Below, one piece after another: positions 9,437 to 18,192 of a DNA stretch of 31,034 nucleotides (the first letter of the stretch is position 1; every line of letters starts with the position of its first letter). The notes below the pieces were generated by a model. It was not told where the DNA came from. It was given only the letters and a program-made list of their open reading frames with translations, and did no database searches. Source of the DNA: Discostella pseudostelligera (lineage: Eukaryota; Bacillariophyta; Thalassiosirophyceae; Thalassiosirales; Thalassiosiraceae); contig JALLBK010000322.1 in NCBI GenBank assembly GCA_036940085.1, forward strand, positions 1 to 31,034, in the 5' to 3' direction. The translations under genes were made by a program, and so were the position numbers.

Positions 9437-11173
9437 TCATGATGGCAAGTTGCTGCGAGCGACTGCTACGGTTATCAAGCAATCACTACTTCGAAAGGCT
9501 TGCTCCTGTGATTCTAATATCTGTGATGCATCTACTTTCTTTGCTGACAAAGGAAGATGAAATCCTCGAGGAGGAACTGTCGCTTCACCCAAAACATGAA
9601 AGCCAATACTCTCTAAGCATCGTCGCGTGTCGAACAGTACCGATTGTCGTCCTTTCTGGCTTCCACCACTAACTACCACAAACGGAGATCCAGGCAATAA
9701 TGATGCTGCTATTGCCTTGAGTATCCTGCTATTGGTGCATTCATTGTCGACGAAATCCTCCTGAAATTCAAAAGTGTTTCTGTTCCACGGCAAATTTGCA
9801 ACTGCGCAATCGAACTTATTGTCTGGTATGAATGTTTGAAGGTGCACGGAATTTCCAGAATAGATACTTGCTCTTGATGGGTTGCGAGAAGAGTTGGAAT
9901 TGAGAGCTAACAACCAACCATCGACATCCCTGCTTTCGACAATTGCATTTTCACCAACGGATAAATGAAAGAGGTGTTGTAAATTGTGCATTGTTCCCAG
10001 TGAACATTTGGGATTTGAATCAATTCCAGTGACCTCCACATTAGAATCCACCCCCCACATCATCAATGCTAACGCTAGAAACGTACCACTGCCACAGGTG
10101 GGATCCAACATCCGCAGTGTTTTGGGATTGTTGTTGCCTCGTACTAAATCTCTCAATATGTCGACTATGGTGATGGCCACATCCAAGTTTATTGCTCCAC
10201 TGTACTGAAAAGGTCGTTGCGCCCATGAAGATCGAAATAGATTCTCCAATTCATGTTTACTACCGTCTGATACGCCCGCGCTGCATGCTAACTGCTTCTT
10301 TGTGAAATAGAGCCGCGAAGAAGTTTCGATAATCATGAACGAAACCATATCATCCTTCGCCTCTGATGTGTTTGAAGACAACATTAGCATAGGCTCTCCG
10401 GGGAGGATGCGAGACACTGCGCACATTAGCATCGTCGAGGAGAAGGACCTTTTTGTATACATATCGCCTTGCAATGATTCAAATATATCATATTCCAATG
10501 TCCATTTGTTGATACCAGAAGTTGAGCCCGCAAGAATATTGTCCAATAAATCTTGTGGTGATTGCCCAGTAGCAATTACTTGAGCAACATACTGGCAGCG
10601 ATCCTTTCGAAATGGCACATTTACCCATATGGATGACGACTGGAGTCCATCAGTAGGACCATCTGCCTTTTCTGCATGTAAATATTGACCGTCGCATGAA
10701 GTGTAGCAACCAAGGAGATATGATGCTGTTGGTCGATGGAATGCTAATTTCTTAACTGTCCATGAAGTTCCAGATGCGTCGTCTGATGGAACTGGCTGGG
10801 TGGATTCTGATTTGCAATATGCCATGACGCAAGACTCTAACCAGTATAAATCCGCAAGCTTGAATGACTCGACCGTCTTGGCTATGAATTGTATGTCGCT
10901 TTGGCTTTGTGTTGGTTGCGTGCAGCCTTCCCCGCTCAACTCATGGTGAATAATTTCCTCCTCAACATGACCAGTTGCACATGATAACTTCAAACGAAAT
11001 CGAACATCTACCTTCACTTGCTCGGGATGCTTCCAATGGAGAAGCAGATACTGCCCCATTCCAGCAATTGTTGATGTCGTCGCCACTGCATTTTTTGCCG
11101 GCATCAAAAATGAAGAGCATGATGTTGTTGCCATCAATGTGATGAGGCAGCTGAGAAACAACTGTAATTGCAT
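9437..11173 (-). CDS. RNA N2-guanine-type methyltransferase (UPF0020/THUMP-class), plastid-type presequence
   Basis: A SAM-dependent methyltransferase of the UPF0020 class (RlmL/Trm14/TRMT11 relatives), likely acting on tRNA or rRNA. Single exon, 578 aa, ATG at 11173. Landmarks: residues 1-20 hydrophobic signal peptide ending in SCSSFLMP (Phe-type plastid motif); a poorly conserved middle that could hold a THUMP-like fold (about 190-310); WAQRPFQYSGAINLDVA (318-334), which precedes the catalytic fold in this class; SAM motif I LDPTCGSGTF (356-365); acidic motif II GIDSNPKC (383-390); and catalytic NLPW (460-463), the form typical of N2-guanine enzymes rather than the NPPY of adenine enzymes. 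Plastid location is inferred. The next gene on the same strand starts about 320 bp downstream; there is no sign of a joint transcript. Confidence 0.82.
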   Translation of the reverse strand: MQLQLFLSCLITLMATTSCSSFLMPAKNAVATTSTIAGMGQYLLLHWKHPEQVKVDVRFRLKLSCATGHVEEEIIHHELSGEGCTQPTQSQSDIQFIAKTVESFKLADLYWLESCVMAYCKSESTQPVPSDDASGTSWTVKKLAFHRPTASYLLGCYTSCDGQYLHAEKADGPTDGLQSSSIWVNVPFRKDRCQYVAQVIATGQSPQDLLDNILAGSTSGINKWTLEYDIFESLQGDMYTKRSFSSTMLMCAVSRILPGEPMLMLSSNTSEAKDDMVSFMIIETSSRLYFTKKQLACSAGVSDGSKHELENLFRSSWAQRPFQYSGAINLDVAITIVDILRDLVRGNNNPKTLRMLDPTCGSGTFLALALMMWGVDSNVEVTGIDSNPKCSLGTMHNLQHLFHLSVGENAIVESRDVDGWLLALNSNSSRNPSRASIYSGNSVHLQTFIPDNKFDCAVANLPWNRNTFEFQEDFVDNECTNSRILKAIAASLLPGSPFVVVSGGSQKGRQSVLFDTRRCLESIGFHVLGEATVPPRGFHLPLSAKKVDASQILESQEQAFRSSDCLITVAVARSNLPS

Positions 11174-11605
11174 CGCTCATTACCAGGTTCAAATGTCCAG
11201 CCTCTCCCGCACTCACACTCAATTGCCTCCTCCCGAAGAGGGGTTGCTGTTTGACGCTGCCGCTGTCGTTGTCGCTGTCGCTGTCGCTGCTGTTTGCTGT
11301 TTGGTGGATAGGAATAGGATGGATGCCAAGATGGTCCATCCCACATCATGGAGGTCCATGGTCAATGATGGTGATGGGCCATCGTCCATGGCGGGAAGAG
11401 AATGAAGGGCAGAAATGAACATGGCGGGAAGAGAAGGGGATCAATGAAAATGGCGGGAAGGTTTCATTACGCTCGACCTCGTGGTTATTAATGAGAGAAA
11501 ATAACTCACATTCTGCATGTCCGTGATGCCATCGATATCGACATCGATAATAATGGTAGCAGCCCACACAATCGAAATAAGGAAGTATAGAACAGATTGA
11601 CAACC
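11174..11605. promoter_or_regulatory. Divergent promoter with three GGCGGGA sites and a GTCGCT microsatellite
   Basis: Lies between the methyltransferase gene (-) and the decayed large gene (+). GGCGGGA occurs at 11390-11396, 11423-11429 and 11452-11458, each preceded by AT and roughly 30 bp apart. A hexamer GTCGCT microsatellite runs at about 11257-11291. Short open frames across it look like by-products of the repeat. The E2F-like role is inferred. Confidence 0.5.
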
Positions 11606-14580
11606 ATGCCTCCGAAGAAGAAAGGTGGGAATGGGTGAAAGACCAATAAGAAGAAGGGTAATACAGGCGCTAGCACCAGCTCGTCGGCGGGTTCAGCGAC
11701 ACCGATGCCCATGCCTATCCCGAGGTTTCCACCCATCAACTCGGCAAACAATGGGCCCGCCATCAAAGGCACACTCCCCAACATGAAAGGCTTTGAGCGA
11801 CGTAATCCAATTAATCCAGATGAATATCCGACGGTATATCAACGATACAAGGATGCTACCAAACGATTCATTGCCTACATGGAGAATCAAGCTCGTGCTT
11901 TTGGCATCCTTTCAGGAAATAGCAAAATATTTGTACAACATCTCACGATCGTTGCGGATCATATGGATAATGAAGGATGTACTGTGGATCCGTTGGCATT
12001 AACTGATCTCAAACTAACTATTCGGATTCGAACTCGAGTGGCCAAATCTGTATTTGGAGGGGGTGATTCTGGGCACAAACACTTTCTGACCGTGCTGAAC
12101 TATTGTTGGACAGTGCTTGTGAGGCTTCCTAGAATGGGCAAACAACATGACAATGATGCGGAACCAACAAGCAGTAGAGGTAGCCAAGCAAATCATTTTG
12201 GGGCATTCGAGAATGACATTGACGATGAGGAAATCGATGATGTTGATGCAGATATTTTCCCATCATCTGTACCTCGTCCAGAACCTGAACCTGAACCGAT
12301 GTGTCTCGATGATCTCATCAACTCTGATGAACGGCTTGATGCAATTCTTTTCTTATTAGCTTTGGACGAGATAATGGGGTCGGTTGCAGAACAGTATCAA
12401 GCCGTTCGGAACAATCATCGACAAAACATAGCACATCGTATTCCTCAATCCAACATGGTGGAAATGTTGATCGAGGCAGTTGCAACCAATATGGGAATTC
12501 AGCAGGTTCAACTATTGGATATAGAGCTGAGTCTCCAGTACCCCCACCTGACGACTCCTTACCGACTTCTTTCCACAGTTGTGCTACCGGATATCACCAG
12601 AGAAGTCGCCTCCATTAAGCGCGAGCATGCTGCCGATAAAGTCGCTGAAAAGGATGTTACAGTGTTCTTGGGTGATTGTTTAGAGTGCTCATTTCGAAAT
12701 GTTTCGGATTCATGCAATCGAGCTGAGTTTATCGTACCTGAATTTTGCAAGGAATACAAGGTTGACTCTCACGGATCAGATAGATTGCAAGAGGTTGTCA
12801 AAGGACTGAGCATGATGACATCTTTGGAAGTACCCCTGTCAAAAGAAGAAAAGGCACAAAACAGTCAGTTCCTAAAGAAGATACCACTATCCCTCAAATC
12901 TCGCTGAAAAGGATGTTACAGTGTTCTTGGGTGATTGTTTAGAGTGCTCATTTCGAAATGTTTCGGATTCATGCAATCGAGCTGAGTTTATCGTACCTGA
13001 ATTTTGCAAGGAATACAAGGCTGACTCTCACGGATCAGATAGATTGCAAGAGGTTGTCAAAGGACTGAGCATGATGACATCTTTGGAAGTACCCCTGTCA
13101 AAAGAAGAAAAGGCACAACACAGTCAGTACCTAAAGAAGATACCAATATCCCTCAAATCTCATTCCTGGCTTCCAAACATGCATCACATTGGTGGAGGAC
13201 GAGCCATTCATCAAACCATTCGTATCTTGCAAACCTTCGGGGATGTCATTAAGGGAACTCCAGTGTAGAATCAGCTCATTCCTAAACGCGGCTTCTTTGG
13301 ACCGCCTTGGGTTCAAGGTAGATCTTCCAAAATTGTTGGTGACATGGATGAACTATTGATGTCTGACAGCCTCCATTTGTCGTCATGTTCCGCAAGGGCA
13401 TATTGGGAAAGGTGGAGCTAACAATGATGGATGACATTGCACCTCCCTGGTTGAAACTTCGCGAATATGTCAGGCATCCAGAGAAGGCAGTCTCTTGGTC
13501 TCTAGCATTTTCAGTGCATGCTCTATTGACATCAATATTGGAAACGGATCAAATCACTGATTCGTTAATGTACTTGAGTGAAAGTGCGTTCGAAATTTTC
13601 TTCAAGCAGTTGGAATGGGCTAGGGATAAGCTTATGGAAGACGGACCTGATGCCTTGATCAAAGACCCAAAGTTCAGCCACAACTTTTCAATCGTTTTGC
13701 ATCTCCAAAACCTTGGTCTACCAGTGTCCGCGAAGAGGGCCATTTGGAACCCTCTGTATGCTGGTACAATATTATCCTACCTTTCCTTTTTCGGTAACAT
13801 GGAAGCAGGTTGCGCAATGGTGGATAATCGAGCTCAGCTACGAATTGTCATGTTTCGTTATCATGGACTGCTGTTGAATGGGATCATCAAAGTTGGGCAA
13901 ATTCCTTTTCTGGACATCCTGTATGCCTCTTTTAAGAACAGTCGGGCTGTTTGGGAAGGGCCATTGCCGCGTCGGGGTGAGCTTGTGCAAAGATTCTGGA
14001 CATGCTTCGGGCTGAATGTAGTCGATTCGAAGAAAATGGCTCAAGAAGCTCGAGGGATGTATGACTCCAGTGCCTCGCAAGGTAGAACTATTGATGAAGT
14101 AGGACCTTTATTACTTGGAAGATCTCGAAAGATGAATAACATCAAACCGGACAAAAGCTACCGCCGCGTCTGCAATCATGATTTCCACGATGTGGTGGAC
14201 AAATATCACACAGCGGAACAACGAAAACGGGCTAAGCATTCTGATTACTACATGTTGGCAGTGCGGGTCAACGACACTCTGAGCAGCAGTTGCTCTCCTT
14301 CAATCTCATTGCTTGCAGTATTCTTCTGGAAAAAAATGTCTGTGGCTTGACAAGAGTTGTGTTCCTTAGTAGCGATCCTGGCCTCCAACTCGATCGCCAA
14401 GGAGCAGCCCAAATATTTGCTCAACATTTGCTTGGAGCTCTAGACTTTTCGTCGGATCCAATGGAGCACAATTTTTCCGGAGTACCATTAGGGCGTGCAG
14501 CTTCAACTTTTCTCGTTGGTTGCTATTCACCTATACCTCCTATTAATGTGACGTGGTTCAATGCTGTGGTGGAGGAGTAG
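11606..14580 (+). pseudogene. Decayed copy of the 926-aa family (relative of the gene at 18193-20973)
   Basis: Collinear along its whole length with the intact gene at 18193-20973, from MPPKKK at 11606 to the terminal VTWFNAVVEE at 14580. Visible lesions: TGA at codon 11 (11636-11638) where the relative has Arg; a 259-bp tandem duplication (12642-12900 and 12901-13159) that shifts the frame and causes a stop at 12905-12907; TAG at 13266-13268; a one-base loss near 13360-13385; a short frame-shifting deletion near 14280; and a further in-frame loss around 14365. Long stretches remain close to the relative, such as KRAIWNPLYAGT, NSRAVWEGPLPRRGELVQRFW and RVCNHDFHDVVDKYHT, so decay looks recent. 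Notionally removing the duplication restores the frame up to 13266. A truncated product of 400 aa could still start at ATG 11705, so complete loss of expression is not certain. The family function is unknown. Confidence 0.85.
12642..13159 (+). repeat. 259-bp tandem duplication inside the pseudogene
   Basis: Units are 12642-12900 and 12901-13159. They differ at about four positions by eye (a T/C, an A/C, a T/A and a C/A near the 3' half), so the duplication is recent. The length is 3n+1, which explains the frame switch between the flanking segments. Confidence 0.95.
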
Positions 14581-15034
14581 GATTTGCTGGGCATTCATTG
14601 TTCAACATCGCTTTGACTACGTATTCATGTTATATTGACTTTATCAAATTCGTGGACATGTCGACGACATAGGCATGGATGAGGAGGGATCACTCGAATG
14701 AATTTGTTTGAGGCTGAGCGACGAGGTAGAAGATTGTATCTCTTCTTACCTGTGAGTGTTGAAGACGACGAGTTCAACTCAGCATTGAAATCCAACCACA
14801 AATAAAAAGACAATAACCTACATAATTATATTAGACTAATAATTACGGCAGATTAACCGTCGCTTCAAACCAGAACCTCACTTCACTTTGTCTTGGTCGC
14901 TGCGTGACCAGTCATGAACTCGATACTAATGACGATGTCACAATTTAAGCGTCCTTTTACATCCCAAATGACATGCAGCCGAAAGAGCTGCAACCTACAC
15001 CAGAGCATTCGCCTTAAAGTCCACCTCTTCCCAT
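14581..15034. other. Convergent 3' intergenic region
   Basis: This 454-bp stretch lies between the end of the pseudogene (+) and the stop of the TMEM65-ACT gene (-). Composition is mixed and becomes AT-rich around 14805-14850. No gene, repeat or promoter-type GGCGGGA site was seen. Confidence 0.5.
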
Positions 15035-16348
15035 TTATTCCGGTTTGGCAGCGTCGGTCGACGGCGACGATGTTGACTTGACAACCTTAATCTGCCTCTC
15101 CTCAATCAAACTCTCCAAAATTGCAATTCGATCTGCCAATATATAATTCTCAATCTGCAATTCATCCACCTGCGCTTGTAAACTATGACTATTCAGTGGA
15201 TCCTTCGCGGCAGATAACACCGTCTTTGCCAGGAAGTCCAAATCATCGTTGTCGATTGGTTTGCCTGTCGATCGGTCATGAATGAGGAAGACATCTTCGA
15301 TTTTGTTTATTGTTTGCTGATGCGGTAATGGTGACGAAGACGACGATGGAAGCGAATGCACCACATCACCGCCGCTACTATCATCATCATTTTTCTCTTT
15401 CTCATCCAACATAACATTCGACGACCTCCTATTCGCGGCATGCAGTTCTACCACCGAACAACCAATGCTCGCCAAACTTGCCGTAATGCTAGCCAACACC
15501 CCATCAACATCCGGACCACGCACCACCAACGTCGTATATCCCGGGTGCACATCATTATTCACCTCGACCTCGAATTCGAATTCCTGTCCCTCCTGAAGAT
15601 CACGAAGTTTTTGCAATGTCAATGACTCCTTTCGCCACTCGTCGACAAATAGCAAATTCACAAGCCCAAGAGTGCAACCTACTGCCATACCCAATATTCC
15701 CCCCATTAATGATGCAATTCGCGATGCCCTCATTCCACGTTGAGCAGGAGTCATCTTCATTGTCAATGCATCACTCACACCCACGGCACTCTTACGAAAG
15801 GCATTTTCTAACATTTCACCAAATGCCACGCCACCAATACCTGAAAAGATTTGTCCAATTCCCGCAGCCGCTAAGGTGGATAATCCAAATGTCACACCGA
15901 GTGTGCAGTCGACGTAATGACCGGCGTGTATCATAATGGTGTTGTCCATGAATCCGAATCCAATCATTGGGATGGAAGATTGGAGGGCGTGGATGGCTAG
16001 TTGACGCATGGTGGGTGGAATTGGACTTGGTGGCGATTGTGATGGTTTTGCATCTACAGCAACAGCAGCAGCTGGTATTCCTCCCGAGACGGAAGAAGTA
16101 GTAGATTCTGCCGCCGTTGTAGTATTATTTGCAGTAGTACTAGTTGATGCATATCTCGTTACGGGGTTGACACGAGTGGTGGTCGATGCCTGGAGGAGGA
16201 GCGCTCTTCGAGTTCCGCCAGAAAAAGCGGAAGCAGCCGTAGATGAAGAGATGATGATTCGACTATGCCGCCGCTGCTGTCGACAGGCGTTGTGAATGGC
16301 AGCGACTAGTAAGGGCTTAGGGACGGACTTGGCTGCCATGGTGGCCAT
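15035..16348 (-). CDS. TMEM65-ACT domain fusion protein
   Basis: 437 aa, single exon. Residues about 113-235 match the TMEM65 membrane domain (SIPMIGFGFMDNTIMIHAGHYVD, LSTLAAAGIGQIFSGIGG, then a GG-rich membrane segment ending LGLVNLLF). A soluble part follows: an ACT-like fold with strand TTLVVRGP and helix DGVLASITASLASIG (271-296), strand SVVELHAANR, a disordered Ser/Asp insert (about 309-345), strand EDVFLIHD (351-358) and a second helix; then a coiled coil (about 388-418, LQAQVDELQIENYILADRIAILESLIEE). ACT folds usually sense small ligands, so the protein may be a ligand-regulated membrane component; this is inference. The N terminus is basic and Ser/Thr-rich, consistent with mitochondrial targeting, but it also contains ASAF, so a plastid cannot be excluded. 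The frame extends upstream through the GGCGGGA array, which is not credible coding, so ATG 16348 (or 16339) is chosen. Confidence 0.83.
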   Translation of the reverse strand: MATMAAKSVPKPLLVAAIHNACRQQRRHSRIIISSSTAASAFSGGTRRALLLQASTTTRVNPVTRYASTSTTANNTTTAAESTTSSVSGGIPAAAVAVDAKPSQSPPSPIPPTMRQLAIHALQSSIPMIGFGFMDNTIMIHAGHYVDCTLGVTFGLSTLAAAGIGQIFSGIGGVAFGEMLENAFRKSAVGVSDALTMKMTPAQRGMRASRIASLMGGILGMAVGCTLGLVNLLFVDEWRKESLTLQKLRDLQEGQEFEFEVEVNNDVHPGYTTLVVRGPDVDGVLASITASLASIGCSVVELHAANRRSSNVMLDEKEKNDDDSSGGDVVHSLPSSSSSPLPHQQTINKIEDVFLIHDRSTGKPIDNDDLDFLAKTVLSAAKDPLNSHSLQAQVDELQIENYILADRIAILESLIEERQIKVVKSTSSPSTDAAKPE

Positions 16349-16428
16349 GGTGCACCATCGAAAGTCCGAAGCCGAAGCGCTCCGATCTCCGATCTCCGAT
16401 TGATGTCTCTTGAGCTTGAGTAAATTGT

Positions 16429-16676
16429 GGCGGGGAAGAAGGAAAGATATGGCGGGAAAAAAGATATGGCGGGAAGAAAGATATACGGCGGGAAGAGGAA
16501 AGATATGGCGGGAAAAAAGATACGGCAAAAAAGAATGGCGGGAAAAATGGTACGGCTTGAAGTTGAAGAAAGAAAAAAGATATGGCGGGAAAAAAAATAC
16601 GGCGGAAAGAAAGATATATGGCGGGAGAAAAGATACGGCGGAAAGAAAAAAGATATGGCGGGAAAGTGAAAGATAC
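16429..16676. repeat. Tandem GGCGGGA/GATAY promoter array (about 13 units)
   Basis: By eye there are about 13 units of 13-30 bp (mostly 17-20), each GGCGGGAA plus an A/G-rich spacer ending GATAT or GATAC. GGCGGGA is exact eight times (starting at 16451, 16468, 16487, 16507, 16537, 16584, 16620 and 16657). Other units are GGCGGGG, GGCGGAA or degenerate. A further degenerate unit (TACGGCGAAACG) lies near 16700. The array sits about 80 bp 5' of the TMEM65-ACT start and about 65 bp 5' of the small ORF at 16742. Established: the core matches the E2F/DP half-site. Inference: a clustered binding platform serving one or both flanking genes. Confidence 0.85.
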
Positions 16677-16741
16677 TCCTACATGCATCATAATATTATT
16701 GTACGGCGAAACGAAAGACGAAAGAGCAACACCATTCCACC

Positions 16742-16915
16742 ATGGCCATGGCGACCACCGAAGCCTACCGCAAGGCGGCATCCTACATCATCTTAAGCAA
16801 GACTACCCCCACAACCTATTCCGAAATGGGGAGACATGCAGCGCATCATCTCCCGCACCGCAGCGCACCGTCCGTCTTGGCCTTCTCCATGCAGTACTTT
16901 GGTTGTGGTCCGTGA
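16742..16915 (+). CDS. Possible small protein of 57 aa next to the GGCGGGA array
   Basis: The ATG at 16742 (a second in-frame ATG at 16748) opens 57 codons ending TGA 16913-16915. The product starts MAMATTEAYRKAASYI and ends SMQYFGCGP, with an amphipathic helical first third and a His/Ser/Pro-rich middle. No family was recognised. Support comes from its position: divergent from TMEM65-ACT, just beyond the promoter array, fitting the strand alternation of the window. It could also be the first exon of a longer gene or chance. Confidence 0.3.
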   Translation: MAMATTEAYRKAASYIILSKTTPTTYSEMGRHAAHHLPHRSAPSVLAFSMQYFGCGP

Positions 16916-18192
16916 TGGATCGTCGTTCGTCGTCGGCTGTCGGCTCCCTGGATGGGCCGTTCATGCAACAAAAACAGCAGCATCAATGATCAATTATCAC
17001 TGAGGCAGCAGCCAGTGCCTCCGGTGACGATGGATGAGCTGACATAATGATTGATTAGATGGCCACTGCTCGGCATAGAAACACGGAACACGGACATCCA
17101 TCACATCATTGGCCATGACCATGACAGCGCCAACAGCTCTCATCAATCTACATAATAACTTTTTCCGAAATACTTTCATGCTTGGTGTCAGCGGACTCTA
17201 GTATCACTGCCTCATGCTTCATTATCGCTTAAACGACTCAAAATTCAACAAAATACCATCTCCGACATGAGAGATATTAAATGAATTCATCCATCTGAAC
17301 AATATCTTTTGCCTTTGCCAGAAGTTTAACACTTGCTTCGATAACAACGACTGGAAATTCACCAATTCTTCTTCCAGCACAAATTTTCTGAGTTGAAATA
17401 GCATCATTACTTGAATTAGTGTGGGACGATTCGACATGACATTAGGCTGCACGAGTTACGGATGGAGTAATACCACTACAATCACTTCAGGTAGGACAGA
17501 AACATGAATTCGAGGTGATGGTAAATTATGATGTACATCAAGTTCACGCGACTGTGGTTGTATTGGCTGTTCGATGGTGGAACTTCATGCATGGTAGCGT
17601 CAAGGGGAAGGAGAACAAAGGAGTTTGACTGATTTGGTTTGGAAGGAGAAATGCGATGTCCAGCAGCAGCGGAGATGAATGATGCATTCCCTTCCTTCAT
17701 CGACATCGACACACCAACAGATTCATGCCGACATATCGAGAACGAAGCCTTTGACTTTTGAGCAAAGATAGTGTTATCGGTCTCGAAGGATACAGAAAAC
17801 AAGCGCTGGTGGATATTACGGATTGAGAACTTTAGTTGACCGAATTACAGTGTTTGAGAGTTTGACTTTGACTGAGAAGAGAAAGAAAAAGATTGTCTCG
17901 TCAATCGTTGCAAGTTTTGATATCATCAGATCATTGGCAAGCATCACGGCGAGCTGGGACTTGGATATAATTTGCTCGAGTAGACCTATGCCGCGAACGA
18001 TTCACATAGCAGTCAAAGCGTAAGATGAAATGTATATAATATGCAGAATTAGACTTAGAATATTGATAGTTCGAATTGCCACAAATTTGATCGAGTAATG
18101 AGAGACGATATGAGTAATTCCATGCACACATTTCGAAACTGAATGAGTACGATACTGATGAAAAGATCAACTGATCAGCAGATGCCCAACGC
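16916..18192. other. Stretch without a supportable gene
   Basis: About 1.3 kb between the small ORF and the 3' end of the 926-aa gene. Minus-strand open frames at 17222-17452 and 17482-17802 lack motifs, presequences or convincing splice partners. Composition is AT-rich in places (17220-17470, 18000-18130). No GGCGGGA site was seen. Confidence 0.5.

Noticed and set aside
16349..16528. 60-residue N-terminal extension of TMEM65-ACT
   Set aside because: It translates the GGCGGGA array (repeated SRHIF-type residues) and precedes a normal targeting-type start at 16348.
16410..16796. Plus-strand frames rich in MAGKK/RYGGK repeats
   Set aside because: Products of the tandem promoter array with no other protein features.
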